Of a stretch of DNA of 64,000 nt, positions 40,867-51,311 are shown piece after piece. Every line of letters starts with the position of its first letter. Within the stretch, counting starts at the first letter, position 1. Position numbers and translations under genes: made by a program. The stretch is taken from assembly GCF_028010285.1 (NCBI RefSeq), contig NZ_CP116304.1, positions 3,674,501 through 3,738,500 on the forward strand, in the 5' to 3' direction. The notes beneath the pieces are model-generated. The model saw only the letters and a list, made by a program, of their open reading frames with translations. It searched no databases and was not told where the DNA came from. This stretch comes from Pseudomonas sp. Q1-7 (GTDB lineage Bacteria > Pseudomonadota > Gammaproteobacteria > Pseudomonadales > Pseudomonadaceae).

Positions 40867-42474
40867 ATGAGCGAGAACCTGATTGAAATCCGCGACCTGT
40901 CCGTCGAGTTCGTTACCGGCGACAAGGCGCAGCGCGTGGTCGAAGGCGTCAGCTTCGATATCCGCAAAGGCGAAACCCTGGCCCTGGTGGGCGAAAGCGG
41001 CTCCGGCAAGTCGGTTACCGCGCATTCCATCCTGCGCCTGCTGCCCTACCCCCTCGCCCGCCATCCCAGCGGCAGCATCGACTACGCCGGCCAGGACTTG
41101 CTGAAGCTTCCCGAAGCCAAGCTGCGGGGTATTCGCGGCAACCGCATCGCCATGGTTTTCCAGGAACCCATGACCTCGCTCAACCCGTTGCACAGCATCG
41201 AGAAACAGATCAACGAGGTACTGGCGCTGCACAAGGGGCTGACGGGCAAGGCCGCCACCCAACGCACCCTGGAGCTGCTGGAGATGGTTGGCATCCCCAA
41301 GCCGCACAAGCGGCTCAAGGCCTACCCCCACGAACTGTCCGGTGGCCAGCGGCAGCGGGTGATGATCGCCATGGCCCTGGCCAACGAGCCGGAACTGCTG
41401 ATCGCCGACGAACCCACCACTGCCCTGGACGTCACCGTGCAGCTGAAAATCCTCGAGCTGCTCAAGGACTTGCAGGCACGTCTCGGCATGGCGCTGCTGC
41501 TGATCAGCCACGACCTGAACCTGGTGCACAGAATTGCGCATCGCGTATGTGTCATGCAGCGCGGTTGCATCGTCGAACAAGCGTCGTGTGATGAGCTGTT
41601 CCACGCACCGCAGCATCCTTACACCCGGGAACTGCTCGGCGCCGAGCCTTCGGGCCAGCCGGCGGAGAACCCGCAAGGGGCGCCACTGCTCGAGGTCGAT
41701 GACCTGCGGGTGTGGTTCCCGATCAAAAAAGGGCTGCTGCGGCGCACCGTGGATCACGTCAAGGCCGTGGACGGCGTCAATTTCAGCCTGCCCCAGGGAC
41801 AGACCCTGGGCATCGTCGGCGAAAGTGGCTCCGGCAAATCCACGCTGGGCCTGGCAATCCTCCGGCTGCTGGGCAGTCGGGGCGGCATCCGCTTCCAGGG
41901 CCAACCCCTGGACGGTCTGTCGCAAAAAGACGTGCGTCCGTTTCGGCGGCAGATGCAGGTGGTTTTCCAGGACCCCTTCGGCAGTCTCAGCCCGCGCATG
42001 TGCGTGGGCGACATTGTCGGCGAGGGCTTGCGAATACACCGCATCGGCACCGAGGCGGAGCAGGAGCAGGCCATCATCGACGCGCTCCTGGAGGTAGGCT
42101 TGGACCCGGAAACCCGGCACCGCTACCCCCACGAGTTTTCCGGCGGGCAGCGGCAGCGGATTGCCATTGCCCGGGCATTGGTGCTGAAACCGGCACTGAT
42201 CCTGTTGGACGAGCCCACCTCGGCGCTCGACCGGACGGTTCAGCGCCAAGTAGTGGAGTTGTTGCGCAGGCTACAGACCAAGTACGACCTGACCTACCTG
42301 TTCATCAGCCATGATCTGGCGGTGGTCCGGGCGCTGAGTCACCAACTGATGGTGATCAAGCACGGACAGGTGGTCGAGCAGGGTCCGGCCGATGCCATCT
42401 TCGCCGCCCCGCAGCACAGCTATACGAAGCAGTTGCTGGAAGCCGCATTCCTGGCTCCAGGAACTGCCCATTAA
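40867..42474 (+). CDS. nppD: ABC transporter ATP-binding protein, duplicated (YejF-type)
   Basis: A 535-residue protein with two complete nucleotide-binding domains. Domain 1 (residues 1-265) has GESGSGKS, the signature [12 protein letters not shown] and a Walker B ending ADEPTTALD. Domain 2 has a second [23 protein letters not shown] and [10 protein letters not shown]. This single fused ATPase energises the npp/yej peptide transporter. It lies 19 bp before fabI, so some fabI transcription may come through from the operon. Confidence 0.93.
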   Translation: MSENLIEIRDLSVEFVTGDKAQRVVEGVSFDIRKGETLALVGESGSGKSVTAHSILRLLPYPLARHPSGSIDYAGQDLLKLPEAKLRGIRGNRIAMVFQEPMTSLNPLHSIEKQINEVLALHKGLTGKAATQRTLELLEMVGIPKPHKRLKAYPHELSGGQRQRVMIAMALANEPELLIADEPTTALDVTVQLKILELLKDLQARLGMALLLISHDLNLVHRIAHRVCVMQRGCIVEQASCDELFHAPQHPYTRELLGAEPSGQPAENPQGAPLLEVDDLRVWFPIKKGLLRRTVDHVKAVDGVNFSLPQGQTLGIVGESGSGKSTLGLAILRLLGSRGGIRFQGQPLDGLSQKDVRPFRRQMQVVFQDPFGSLSPRMCVGDIVGEGLRIHRIGTEAEQEQAIIDALLEVGLDPETRHRYPHEFSGGQRQRIAIARALVLKPALILLDEPTSALDRTVQRQVVELLRRLQTKYDLTYLFISHDLAVVRALSHQLMVIKHGQVVEQGPADAIFAAPQHSYTKQLLEAAFLAPGTAH

Positions 42475-42493
42475 CCAGAAGAGGATGAAGCAC

Positions 42494-43288
42494 ATGGGTT
42501 TTCTCGCCGGTAAGCGCGTACTGATCGTTGGCGTAGCCAGCAAACTGTCCATCGCATCGGGCATCGCTGCAGCCATGCATCGCGAAGGCGCCGAGCTCGC
42601 TTTCACCTACCAGAACGAAAAACTGAAGGGCCGCGTGGAAGAGTTCGCCGAGGGCTGGGGTTCCAGCGCTGAACTGTGCTTCCCCTGCGACGTAGCCAAG
42701 GACGAGGAAATCGTTGCCGTCTTCGAAGCCCTGAGCAAGAAGTGGGATGGCCTGGATTGCATCGTTCACTCTGTGGGCTTCGCCCCGGGCGACCAACTGG
42801 ACGGCGACTTCACCGAAGTCACCACCCGCGAAGGCTTCCGTATCGCCCACGACATCAGCGCCTACAGCTTCGTGGCCCTGGCCAAGGCCGGCCGCGAACT
42901 GATGAAGGGCCGCAATGGCAGCCTGCTGACCCTGTCCTACCTGGGCGCCGAGCGCACCATGCCGAACTACAACGTCATGGGCATGGCCAAGGCCAGCCTG
43001 GAAGCCGGCGTCCGCTATCTGGCCGGCAGCCTCGGCCCGGAAGGCACTCGCGTCAACGCCATCTCCGCCGGCCCGATCCGCACCCTGGCCGCTTCCGGCA
43101 TCAAGAGCTTCCGCAAGATGCTCGCCGCCAACGAGAAGCAGACCCCCCTGCGTCGCAACGTGACCATCGAAGAAGTCGGCAATGCCGGCGCCTTCCTCTG
43201 CTCCGACCTGGCGTCGGGCATCAGCGGCGAGATCATGTACGTCGACGGCGGCTTCAACACCACCGCGATGGGCAATATCGAAGACTGA
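42494..43288 (+). CDS. fabI: Enoyl-[acyl-carrier-protein] reductase (NADH), FabI
   Basis: FabI catalyses the last reduction in each fatty acid elongation cycle and is the target of triclosan. The 264-residue protein has the divergent SDR cofactor motif [13 protein letters not shown] and the catalytic pair Tyr-Tyr-Lys in LSYLGAER and [10 protein letters not shown]. The ATG at 42494 follows AGAGGATGAAGC. Its own terminator, about 15 bp after the stop, has been split by an IS4-family element. Confidence 0.95.
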   Translation: MGFLAGKRVLIVGVASKLSIASGIAAAMHREGAELAFTYQNEKLKGRVEEFAEGWGSSAELCFPCDVAKDEEIVAVFEALSKKWDGLDCIVHSVGFAPGDQLDGDFTEVTTREGFRIAHDISAYSFVALAKAGRELMKGRNGSLLTLSYLGAERTMPNYNVMGMAKASLEAGVRYLAGSLGPEGTRVNAISAGPIRTLAASGIKSFRKMLAANEKQTPLRRNVTIEEVGNAGAFLCSDLASGISGEIMYVDGGFNTTAMGNIED

Positions 43289-43370
43289 TAGCAGCCCCGA
43301 CAAAAAAGCCCGCACAGATTGCGTAATGCTGTTCACATAAGCATTTGAGCTGCAGCCGAGGTTCCCCGAG

Positions 43371-43404
43371 AATCCGATGCCAGACCTCTGGCATCGGATT
43401 TTTT
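43371..43404 (+). terminator. Terminator-like hairpin abutting the transposase start (copy 1)
   Basis: AATCCGATGCCAG and CTGGCATCGGATT form a perfect 13-bp stem with loop ACCT. The stem ends in a six-T run (43399-43404) that touches the transposase ATG at 43405. It should terminate transcription entering from fabI and would leave little room for a ribosome site. A protective role is inferred from similar hairpins in IS10 and IS50. Confidence 0.8.
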
Positions 43405-44736
43405 ATGTCCTTTCAACAGCAGTTGCTCGACCTGGGCGAGTTGTTCAACTTCTCCGACTTGAGCACCTTCACCCAAAACATCCCGATCGAGTGGGTGGCG
43501 TCGGCGCTGGAGCTTTCTGCCCAGGCCACCATCCGCCGCCGGCGCCTGCCCAGTGATCAGGTGCTCTGGCTGGTGCTCGGCATGGCCTTGTTCCGCGACG
43601 AGCCGGTCCATGAGGTGGCGCGGCGCCTGAACATCTGCGCCCAGGGTCTGGCCTCCGACCACCTGCTGGCCAGAAGTGGGGTCACCGAGGCACGCAAACG
43701 GCTGGGGGCCGATCCGGTTGAATGGCTGTTTCGCCAGACGGGTCAGCAATGGGGGTGTGAGCGCTATGACGGCGATAGCTGGCAGGGCCTGCAGGTGTTG
43801 GCGGTGGATGGTGCACTGCTGCGCACCCCGGATACACCCGAACTGCGGGAGCATTTCGGCTCTGGCAATACCGCCACCGACCGTCAGACGCCGTTCCCCA
43901 TGCTGCGTCTGGTGGCCCTGATGAATGTGCGCTCGCACTTGATTCTGGATGCCCAGCTGAGCCCATACCGGCGCAGTGAAATGCGCTTGGCCGATGCCTT
44001 TGTGCAGCAGATTCCCGACCATTCGGTGACCTTGTTCGACAAGGGGTTCTGGAGCGCCGATTTGCTGTTGGGGTTGAACAAGGGCGGTGACCACCGACAT
44101 TGGTTGATCCCGGCCCGCCAGGGTCTAGTCAGCGAGGAAGTGACGCGTTATGGCAAAGGGGATCGCCTGTTGCGCATGAAGGTGTCGCCCCAGGCGCGAA
44201 ACCGTAACCCGAACCTACCCACGCACTGGGAGGTGCGCGAGGTCAGCTACGAAGTCCAGGGCAAGGTAAAAACCGTTCTGACCTCGCTGCCGGCCGAGCG
44301 CTACAGCGCCAAGGCGGTCGCCACACTGTACCGGGAGCGCTGGGAGATCGAACTGGGCTTCCGGAACATCAAGAGTTCCCTGCAGCAGAATGCGGTGACC
44401 CTGCGCAGTAAGGTCAAGGCGTTGGTCTACCAGGAGGTCTGGGGATTGTTGCTGGCCTACAACATCATCCGCCGTGAGGCCGGTCAGGCGGCAGTCGCCT
44501 TCGGCCGCTCACCCGCCGACATCCGCTTCAAGCCGGTGGCTCACTATATCGCCGTGCAATTGATCGTGATGGCGGCGGCCAACCCGATTTCGGCCACGGG
44601 CCGTCGCCTGTCGGAGTTGCGAGCCGGTATTGGCGGGTTGTTTCTGGATCACCGCCCCAAGCCATCAAGACCCAGGACGGTGAAGATTTCCAAGACCCGC
44701 TACCCGGTGGACCGCAAGGCTGCTCCGCTTAAGTGA
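43405..44736 (+). CDS. IS4-family transposase, copy 1
   Basis: A 443-residue DDE transposase. An N-terminal IS4 domain (residues 1-110) precedes the catalytic core, with first Asp in LAVDGALLRTPDT, second Asp in LFDKGFWSAD and Glu in the IS4 signature YRERWEIELGFRNIK, which fits the YREK pattern Y-x2-R-x3-E-x6-K. The coding frame is complete. No clear ribosome site exists between the upstream hairpin and the ATG, so translation may be weak. An in-frame TTG upstream lies before the hairpin and was rejected. Confidence 0.93.
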   Translation: MSFQQQLLDLGELFNFSDLSTFTQNIPIEWVASALELSAQATIRRRRLPSDQVLWLVLGMALFRDEPVHEVARRLNICAQGLASDHLLARSGVTEARKRLGADPVEWLFRQTGQQWGCERYDGDSWQGLQVLAVDGALLRTPDTPELREHFGSGNTATDRQTPFPMLRLVALMNVRSHLILDAQLSPYRRSEMRLADAFVQQIPDHSVTLFDKGFWSADLLLGLNKGGDHRHWLIPARQGLVSEEVTRYGKGDRLLRMKVSPQARNRNPNLPTHWEVREVSYEVQGKVKTVLTSLPAERYSAKAVATLYRERWEIELGFRNIKSSLQQNAVTLRSKVKALVYQEVWGLLLAYNIIRREAGQAAVAFGRSPADIRFKPVAHYIAVQLIVMAAANPISATGRRLSELRAGIGGLFLDHRPKPSRPRTVKISKTRYPVDRKAAPLK

Positions 44737-44876
44737 ACAGCATTACGCACAGATTGCGGGCTTTTTTGTTTGCGTTGTTCAACCCCGTTTCCACACGGTC
44801 GATCACGCGTCATCGACGCATGATCGGCCCATGAACGATACCGAGAGCGGAAGGGAAGCCACCCGGTCCCAAAACG

Positions 44877-44904
44877 GAAGAAGGCCGCATCAGCGGCCTT
44901 CTTC
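44877..44904 (-). terminator. Terminator of ppiD
   Basis: GAAGAAGGCCGC and GCGGCCTTCTTC form a perfect 12-bp stem around ATCA. On the reverse strand it is followed by CGTTTT. The DNA from 44768 to 44876 holds no recognisable gene. Confidence 0.88.
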
Positions 44905-44919
44905 TGTCCGAAGCGCAGA

Positions 44920-46794
44920 TCAGAAACGCTCGATCTTCGCTTGTTCTTCCAACTGACGACGGTAGGCGGCGAAGTCCTGCTGACCGCTGCGCGAAGCGAG
45001 GAAGCGGCTGAACATCGCCTTCTCCTGCTCGGCTAGCTTGTCCTCCGACTGGTTGACGCCGTTCAGTCGGACTACCACGTAGTCGCCATTGTTCAGCTTC
45101 ACGCCAGTGAATTCGGGTTTGTCGGCAGCGACCGGCTTCGGCATGCGGAACAGGGCCTGCAGCAGAACCGGCTCGACGCCTTCCTGGCTGCGGGTCGCAG
45201 CTTCCACCACGTGCCAGGACTGACCCTGCTGGGCCTGCTCGACCGGCGTCTTGCCTTCGCGCAGGCTGGCTATCAGGGCATCGCCCTTGGTCTTGGCGGC
45301 TTCGCTGGCCTTCTCGCTCAGCAAATGCTGGCGAATGCTGTCGCCGACCTTGTCCAGCCCGAGCTGCTCAGGCTTCTTGTGCTCCTTGACGCGCAGGACG
45401 ACCACAGTCTCCGGGTCCAGTTCGATAGCCGAGCTGTTTGCCCCATCTTCCAGCACTTCAGGGCTGAAGGCGGCCTGGAGGACTTGGCGGTTGGCGGTCA
45501 GGCCTTCACCGCCTTCACGGCCGAAGGGTGCACTGCTCTTCACTTCCAGCTTCAGCTCCTGGGCAGGCTGCACCAGATCGGAAGCCTCGAACGCGGCATC
45601 CTCCAGCTCCTTGCTGGCCTCGACGAAGCGCTGCTCTACCTGCTGCGCCTTGATCTCGTGCTCCAGCTTGGGCTTCAGGCTTTCGAAACTCGGCACGTCA
45701 GGCGCTTGCACAGCCAGCAGCTTGATCAGGTGCCAGCCGTACTGGGTACGCACCGGCGCGGAAACCTCGCCCTGCTTCAGCGCATACAGCGACTCTTCGA
45801 AGGCGGGCTCATAGACGCCGGGACCGGCGAAGCCCAGATCACCGCCGTCGGCAGCGGAACCGGAGTCGTCAGAAAACTCCTTGGCCAGGGCGGAGAAGTC
45901 CTCCCCCTTATCCAAACGCTGCTTGACCTGCTCGATCTTGGCCTTGGCTTGCTCGTCGCTCAGCTTGTCGTTGACCTCCACCAGGATGTGGGCGGCCTGA
46001 CGTTGTTCGGCGAGGTTGCTGATCTCCTTCTGGTACTGCGCCTGGAGGTCTTCCTCCTTGGCCTCGACCTGACTGAAGAAGGCTGCCTTTTTCAGCTCGA
46101 CGTACTCGATCACGACCTGCTCGGTGCTCTTGAACTGATCGAGGTGACCGTCGTAGTAGGCCTTGATCTCATCATCGGAAATGCTGACCTCAGCCGGATC
46201 AGCCTTCAGGGTCAGGGTGGCGAAATCGCGGGTCTGCCTCTCAAGGCGCGCGAAGGCTTCGACCTCGGCGTCGGTGACAAAACCGCTGCCAGCCAGGCCG
46301 GCACGCAATTGGCCGATGAGCATTTCCTGCTCGAGCTTCTGGCGGAATTGCAAGCGGCTGTAATTCATCTGGCGGATGACCTGGTCGAAGCGGTCGGCGT
46401 TGAACTTGCCGTCCACCTGGAACTCCGGCGTCTGCAGGATAAGCTGGTCAAGAGCGGCCTGCGAGAAGGCAAAATCCGCCTCCTGGGCGCCTTGCAGCAG
46501 GAGCTGGCGCTCGATCAAACCTTTCAGCGCGGCCTCACGCAGCAACTTTTCGTCCAGCAGAGAGGCATCGAAGTCCTTCCCCAGTTGCTGCTGCAACTGG
46601 CGGCGCTGCATGTTCACCGCTTCGCTCAGTTGGTCCAGGGTGATCTCGTCCCCGTTGACCTCCGCCGCGTTCTGGCGATTGCTGGTGGCATTGAAGATGG
46701 CGTCGAAGCCGGTCAATGCCAGCAGTACGATGATGACGCCAATGATGGTTTTGGCAATCCACCCTTGTGAATTGTCCCTTATGTTCTGCAGCAT
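44920..46794 (-). CDS. ppiD: Periplasmic peptidyl-prolyl isomerase/chaperone PpiD
   Basis: PpiD is an inner-membrane-anchored chaperone at the SecYEG exit that assists folding of exported proteins. The 624-residue protein has one N-terminal transmembrane helix (TIIGVIIVLLALTGFDAIF, residues 16-34), SurA-like helical regions, and a parvulin domain at about residues 265-355 (AAHILVEVNDKLS, GDLGFAGPGVYEPAFE, QYGWHLIKL). It lies downstream of hupB in the usual lon-hupB-ppiD order. Confidence 0.95.
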   Translation of the reverse strand: MLQNIRDNSQGWIAKTIIGVIIVLLALTGFDAIFNATSNRQNAAEVNGDEITLDQLSEAVNMQRRQLQQQLGKDFDASLLDEKLLREAALKGLIERQLLLQGAQEADFAFSQAALDQLILQTPEFQVDGKFNADRFDQVIRQMNYSRLQFRQKLEQEMLIGQLRAGLAGSGFVTDAEVEAFARLERQTRDFATLTLKADPAEVSISDDEIKAYYDGHLDQFKSTEQVVIEYVELKKAAFFSQVEAKEEDLQAQYQKEISNLAEQRQAAHILVEVNDKLSDEQAKAKIEQVKQRLDKGEDFSALAKEFSDDSGSAADGGDLGFAGPGVYEPAFEESLYALKQGEVSAPVRTQYGWHLIKLLAVQAPDVPSFESLKPKLEHEIKAQQVEQRFVEASKELEDAAFEASDLVQPAQELKLEVKSSAPFGREGGEGLTANRQVLQAAFSPEVLEDGANSSAIELDPETVVVLRVKEHKKPEQLGLDKVGDSIRQHLLSEKASEAAKTKGDALIASLREGKTPVEQAQQGQSWHVVEAATRSQEGVEPVLLQALFRMPKPVAADKPEFTGVKLNNGDYVVVRLNGVNQSEDKLAEQEKAMFSRFLASRSGQQDFAAYRRQLEEQAKIERF

Positions 46795-46861
46795 GGGTCC
46801 CCCAGAAACGGCCGCATGGAATCGCAGCCGAGTAACGCGGGTAGAGTATCCGAATATGAGA

Positions 46862-46885
46862 AAGGCGCATCCAAGGATGCGCCTT
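46862..46885 (-). terminator. Probable terminator of hupB
   Basis: AAGGCGCATCC and GGATGCGCCTT form a perfect 11-bp stem with a two-base loop, followed on the reverse strand by a short TTTC run. The T-run is short, so termination may be partial and allow read-through into ppiD. Confidence 0.6.
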
Positions 46886-46981
46886 CTCGTAACTTGCGGA
46901 GTCTGAGATTCGACCTCTCCGGCGGTAGGAAAAAATCCTCCACGCCCACCGCTCCGCTATCGGGCAGAGCCCGAAAGACGC

Positions 46982-47254
46982 TTAGTTGACGGCGTCTTTC
47001 AGAGCTTTGCCAGCCTTGAAGCCAGGGATCTTGGCAGCAGCGATCTTGATCGGCTTGCCAGTCTGCGGGTTACGGCCGGTACGAGCAGCACGCTCTTTAA
47101 CAGCGAAAGTACCGAAGCCAACCAGCACCACGGAGTCACCAGCCTTCAGAGCGCCAGTAACGGATTCGATAACTGCGTCCAGCGCGCGGCCAGCTACAGC
47201 TTTCGGGATGTCAGCAGATGCGGCGATAGCATCGATCAGTTCCGACTTGTTCAC
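46982..47254 (-). CDS. hupB: DNA-binding protein HU-beta
   Basis: A 90-residue nucleoid protein. The DNA-binding beta-arm region [20 protein letters not shown] includes the Pro that intercalates in DNA, and the N-terminus [19 protein letters not shown] is typical of HU-beta. It has its own strong promoter upstream (47348-47376) and sits between lon and ppiD as in most gammaproteobacteria. Confidence 0.96.
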   Translation of the reverse strand: MNKSELIDAIAASADIPKAVAGRALDAVIESVTGALKAGDSVVLVGFGTFAVKERAARTGRNPQTGKPIKIAAAKIPGFKAGKALKDAVN

Positions 47255-47347
47255 TCTTAAGTCCCCTTATTTCTGTTGAGTTGTTTCTTAGTTGTTTGGT
47301 GTAAGCAAAGCGGGTGCCGGATGGCCTACTAACACATAAGAGCCGCT

Positions 47348-47376
47348 TTATAACAAGGGCTCTAAAAATGTGTCAA
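47348..47376 (-). promoter_or_regulatory. Sigma-70 promoter of hupB
   Basis: On the reverse strand TTGACA (47376-47371) is separated by 17 bp from TTATAA (47353-47348), close to consensus and correctly placed upstream of hupB. Start-site position is inferred. Confidence 0.75.
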
Positions 47377-47390
47377 GGAAGCCCCCCCGG

Positions 47391-49787
47391 CTAATGCGTG
47401 CTGATTCGCTCCTTGGAATCAGTCTCGCGCTTGTCATCCTTTGCAACCATCTCGGGAGCCGCATCGGGCAAGGGCTCCGGGGCGTATTGCAGCGCAATTT
47501 GCAGGACTTCGTCAATCCATTTAACCGGTTTAATCGCCAAGTCTTGCTTGATATTTTCGGGAATTTCTTTCAGATCACGGACATTCTCTTCGGGAATGAT
47601 CACGGTCTTGATTCCACCACGATGCGCTGCCAGTAATTTCTCTTTCAGGCCACCGATAGCGAGCACCTGACCACGCAGAGTGATTTCCCCAGTCATGGCT
47701 ACATCAGCACGCACCGGAATCTGCGTCATGGCCGACACCAGCGCAGTGCACATGCCGATGCCAGCGCTGGGGCCGTCTTTCGGAGTAGCACCTTCGGGCA
47801 TATGGATATGGATGTCGCGTTTCTCATGGAAGTCCGCCGGAATGCCCAGGCTCTTCGCACGACTGCGCACCACTGTCAGCGCCGCAGTGATGGACTCGGC
47901 CATCACGTCGCCCAGAGAGCCGGTCTTGGTCAGCTGGCCCTTGCCCGGAACGACAGCCGCTTCGATGGTCAGCAACTCCCCTCCCACCTGCGTCCAGGCC
48001 AAGCCGGTCACCTGGCCAATCTGATCCTGCTGCTCGGCAAGACCATAACGGTACTTGCGCACACCAAGGAAATGATCCAGGGATTCGGCGGTGATCCGCA
48101 CCGCAAAGCGCTTCTCGTGGGCGTGCTCTTTCACCGCCTTGCGGCAGACCTTGGCGAGCTGGCGCTCCAGGCTGCGCACCCCGGCTTCACGGGTGTAATA
48201 GCGAATGATGTCGCGGATGGCCGCTTCGTCAAACTCAAGTTCACCCTTCTTGAGGCCGTTGGCCTTGGTCTGCTTCGGCGCGAGGTACTTGACGGCGATG
48301 TTCACCTTCTCGTCCTCTGTGTAGCCAGGCAGGCGGATCACTTCCATGCGGTCCAGCAGCGGTGCCGGAATGTTCATGGAGTTGGCGGTACAGAGGAACA
48401 TCACATCCGAGAGGTCGTAGTCGACTTCCAAGTAGTGATCATTGAAGTTGTGGTTCTGCTCGGGGTCGAGCACTTCCAGCAGCGCCGAGGCGGGGTCGCC
48501 GCGCATGTCGCTGCCCATCTTGTCGATCTCGTCGAGCAGGAACAACGGGTTGCGTACACCGACCTTGGTCATCTTCTGGATCAGACGCCCCGGCATGGAA
48601 CCGATGTAGGTGCGACGGTGGCCGCGGATTTCAGCTTCATCACGCACACCACCCAACGCCATGCGCACGAACTTGCGATTGGTAGCGCGGGCGATGGACT
48701 CGGCCAGCGAAGTCTTGCCGACACCGGGCGGCCCCACGAGACAGAGCACCGGGCCCTTTACCTTTTTCACGCGTTTCTGCACGGCGAGGTATTCGAGGAT
48801 TCGCTCCTTGACTTCCTCCAGTCCGTAGTGATCGGCGTCGAGGATATCCTCGGCCTTGGCCAGATCCAGGCGGACCTTGCTCTCGGCCTTCCACGGCACA
48901 TTGACCAGCCAATCGATATAGGAACGCACCACGGTCGCTTCGGCGGACATCGGTGACATCTGCTTCAGCTTGTTGAGCTCAGCATTGGCCTTGGCCAAGG
49001 CTTCCTTGGTCAGGCCAGCATTGTCGATGCGCTTCTTCAGCTCCTCGACTTCGTTGTGACCCTCGTCGATATCGCCCAGCTCCTTCTGAATGGCCTTCAT
49101 CTGCTCATTCAGGTAGTACTCGCGCTGGCTGCGCTCCATCTGCTTCTTCACACGACCGCGGATGCGCTTTTCAACCTGCAGCAGATCGATCTCGGCGTCC
49201 AGCAGCGCCAGAACATGCTCGACACGCTCCGACAAGTCGGTCAGCTCGAGAATTTCCTGCTTCTGCTCGATTTTCAGCGCCATGTGGGCCGCCATGGTAT
49301 CCACCAGGCGCCCTGGCTCATCGATGCTATTCAGCGAAGAAAGCACCTCGGACGGTACTTTCTTACCCAGTTGGACATACTGCTCGAACTGGCTGAGCAG
49401 GCTGCGAACAAATACTTCGGACTCACGCTCGCCCGCATCGACTTCGTCGATCAGACTGACTTCGGCGCGGCAATGGCCGTCGACTTCGATGAATCGCTCG
49501 ATGGCCCCACGCTGCTCGCCCTCGACCAGCACCTTCACTGTACCGTCCGGAAGTTTCAGTAACTGCAGTACAGTGGCGACAGTTCCCATGCGATACAGAG
49601 CATCTTCGCCCGGATCATCGTCGGCCGGGTTCTTCTGGGCTACCAGGAGAATCTGCTTATCCCCTGTCATCGCGGCTTCGAGTGCCTCGATGGATTTCTC
49701 ACGCCCTACAAACAGCGGGATGACCATGTGCGGGTAAACCACGACATCGCGCAATGGCAGGAGAGGTAATTCGGAAGTCGTATTCAT
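47391..49787 (-). CDS. lon: ATP-dependent protease Lon
   Basis: Lon degrades misfolded and regulatory proteins. The 798-residue protein has the N-terminal substrate domain, a coiled-coil region, the AAA+ module with Walker [14 protein letters not shown], Walker [10 protein letters not shown], and the C-terminal Ser-Lys protease domain with [11 protein letters not shown]. The order clpX-lon-hupB on one strand is the usual one. A heat-shock-type promoter precedes it. Confidence 0.97.
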   Translation of the reverse strand: MNTTSELPLLPLRDVVVYPHMVIPLFVGREKSIEALEAAMTGDKQILLVAQKNPADDDPGEDALYRMGTVATVLQLLKLPDGTVKVLVEGEQRGAIERFIEVDGHCRAEVSLIDEVDAGERESEVFVRSLLSQFEQYVQLGKKVPSEVLSSLNSIDEPGRLVDTMAAHMALKIEQKQEILELTDLSERVEHVLALLDAEIDLLQVEKRIRGRVKKQMERSQREYYLNEQMKAIQKELGDIDEGHNEVEELKKRIDNAGLTKEALAKANAELNKLKQMSPMSAEATVVRSYIDWLVNVPWKAESKVRLDLAKAEDILDADHYGLEEVKERILEYLAVQKRVKKVKGPVLCLVGPPGVGKTSLAESIARATNRKFVRMALGGVRDEAEIRGHRRTYIGSMPGRLIQKMTKVGVRNPLFLLDEIDKMGSDMRGDPASALLEVLDPEQNHNFNDHYLEVDYDLSDVMFLCTANSMNIPAPLLDRMEVIRLPGYTEDEKVNIAVKYLAPKQTKANGLKKGELEFDEAAIRDIIRYYTREAGVRSLERQLAKVCRKAVKEHAHEKRFAVRITAESLDHFLGVRKYRYGLAEQQDQIGQVTGLAWTQVGGELLTIEAAVVPGKGQLTKTGSLGDVMAESITAALTVVRSRAKSLGIPADFHEKRDIHIHMPEGATPKDGPSAGIGMCTALVSAMTQIPVRADVAMTGEITLRGQVLAIGGLKEKLLAAHRGGIKTVIIPEENVRDLKEIPENIKQDLAIKPVKWIDEVLQIALQYAPEPLPDAAPEMVAKDDKRETDSKERISTH

Positions 49788-49845
49788 GGTATCAGCTCTA
49801 CGGCGGCCCTCGGGCCGTAAACAGATGAGGAAACCCTTGGCCCTA

Positions 49846-49874
49846 AGATGGGGTTAGGCCAGGGAAAAAACAAG
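49846..49874 (-). promoter_or_regulatory. Sigma-32 (heat-shock) promoter of lon
   Basis: On the reverse strand CTTGTT (49874-49869) and CCCCATCT (49853-49846) are 15 bp apart, matching the RpoH consensus CTTGAA and CCCCATnT. It lies about 60 bp before the lon start. Lon is a known heat-shock gene, so the assignment is well supported. Confidence 0.8.
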
Positions 49875-49892
49875 CGTCGAGGCAGGAAATGC

Positions 49893-49914
49893 AAAGGGGC
49901 CCGCAGGCCCCTTT
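49893..49914 (-). terminator. Terminator of clpX
   Basis: AAAGGGGCC and GGCCCCTTT pair around CGCA, just after the clpX stop on the reverse strand. A T-run is provided by the stem end (CTTTGC), so strength is moderate. Confidence 0.75.
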
Positions 49915-49920
49915 GTTTCA

Positions 49921-51201
49921 TCAAGCGTCAGGCGCCGCCTTGGCAGGCTGCTCGTTGTTCTCATAGATCAACAACGGCTTGGACGATCCTTCGATGACAC
50001 TTTCGTCAATAACCACCTTGCTTACATCTGTTTGAGAAGGAATCTCATACATGGTGTCGAGCAGGATACCTTCCAGGATGGAACGCAGCCCGCGGGCGCC
50101 GGTCTTGCGCTCCAGCGCCCGATGCGCAACGGCTTTCAGTGCATCCGGACGGAACTCCAGATCCACACCTTCCATTTCGAACAGCTTCGCGTACTGCTTG
50201 GTCAGCGCATTCTTTGGCTCGGTGAGGATTTGCATCAGGGCGGCCTCGTCCAGCTCATCCAGGGTGGCGATGACCGGCAGACGTCCCACGAACTCCGGAA
50301 TCAAGCCGAACTTCACAAGATCCTCTGGTTCCACTTCGCGGAGAGCTTCGCCCACCTTCTTGCCAAGTTCCTTGCTACGCACCTCGGCATTGAAGCCGAT
50401 TCCGCCCTGGGTGGAACGATTCTGGATAACCTTCTCCAGACCTGCGAATGCGCCACCACAAATGAACAGGATGTTGCGGGTATCAACCTGCAGGAACTCC
50501 TGTTGCGGGTGTTTGCGTCCGCCCTGGGGGGGGACGGAGGCGACGGTGCCCTCGATCAGCTTCAGCAGGGCCTGCTGCACGCCCTCACCGGACACGTCGC
50601 GGGTGATGGACGGGTTGTCGGACTTACGGGAAATCTTGTCGATCTCGTCGATATAGACGATGCCCATCTGGGCCTTCTCGACGTCGTAGTCGCATTTTTG
50701 CAACAGCTTCTGAATGATGTTCTCAACGTCTTCGCCGACGTAGCCCGCCTCGGTCAGGGTCGTGGCATCCGCGATGGTGAAGGGAACATTGAGCAGGCGA
50801 GCAAGGGTTTCAGCCAAGAGTGTCTTGCCCGAGCCGGTGGGGCCGATCAGCAGGATATTGCTCTTGCCCAGTTCGACGTCATCTTTCTTGTCGCGCTGGT
50901 TCAGACGCTTGTAGTGGTTGTACACCGCGACCGCGAGCACTTTCTTTGCACGCTCCTGGCCAATGACGTACTGGTCGAGGATTGTGCGGATTTCCTTGGG
51001 CGCTGGCAGCTTGTGCGCACTGCTCTCGGCCTGAGCTTCCTGCACCTCCTCGCGGATGATGTCATTGCACAGGTCGACGCACTCGTCGCAGATAAATACG
51101 GAGGGACCGGCAATCAGTTTGCGCACTTCGTGCTGGCTTTTGCCACAGAAGGAGCAATAAAGCAGCTTGCCGTTATCCTCGCCGTTGCGGGTGTCAGTCA
51201 T
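49921..51201 (-). CDS. clpX: ClpX, ATPase subunit of ClpXP protease
   Basis: ClpX unfolds tagged proteins and feeds them to ClpP. The 426-residue protein has the N-terminal zinc domain (Cys16, Cys19, Cys38, Cys41), Walker [13 protein letters not shown], Walker [10 protein letters not shown] and the ClpP-docking IGF-like loop in the middle (GIGFNAEV). The ATG at 51201 was chosen because it gives the standard length; the 11-residue upstream extension is not conserved. Confidence 0.97.
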   Translation of the reverse strand: MTDTRNGEDNGKLLYCSFCGKSQHEVRKLIAGPSVFICDECVDLCNDIIREEVQEAQAESSAHKLPAPKEIRTILDQYVIGQERAKKVLAVAVYNHYKRLNQRDKKDDVELGKSNILLIGPTGSGKTLLAETLARLLNVPFTIADATTLTEAGYVGEDVENIIQKLLQKCDYDVEKAQMGIVYIDEIDKISRKSDNPSITRDVSGEGVQQALLKLIEGTVASVPPQGGRKHPQQEFLQVDTRNILFICGGAFAGLEKVIQNRSTQGGIGFNAEVRSKELGKKVGEALREVEPEDLVKFGLIPEFVGRLPVIATLDELDEAALMQILTEPKNALTKQYAKLFEMEGVDLEFRPDALKAVAHRALERKTGARGLRSILEGILLDTMYEIPSQTDVSKVVIDESVIEGSSKPLLIYENNEQPAKAAPDA

Positions 51202-51311
51202 TCGATCGATCCAATCGGGGTAGGCTTGAAACACAAGATGAAGGCAAATGCGGGCATTTTCAACCCCGCGAAACGGCCGGATATTCTCCGGCCGCGGTCC
51301 TGCGGAAGGGC

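Larger units (their letters stand above)
43323..44746 (+). mobile_element. IS4-family insertion sequence, copy 1
   Basis: A 1,424-bp element with terminal inverted repeats GTAATGCTGTTCAC(A/T)TAAGC, carrying one transposase gene. It is flanked by the 11-bp direct repeat GCACAGATTGC (43312-43322 and 44747-44757). An apparently identical copy lies at 54980-56403. It inserted in the loop of the fabI terminator with its transposase reading in the same direction as fabI. The IS name is unknown to me. Confidence 0.95.
43302..44767 (+). terminator. fabI terminator split by IS4-family copy 1
   Basis: The arms AAAAAAGCCCGC (43302-43313) and GCGGGCTTTTTT (44756-44767) would form a 12-bp stem with loop ACAGATT once the 1,424-bp element and one 11-bp repeat are removed. 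The insertion occupies the loop. Confidence 0.85.
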
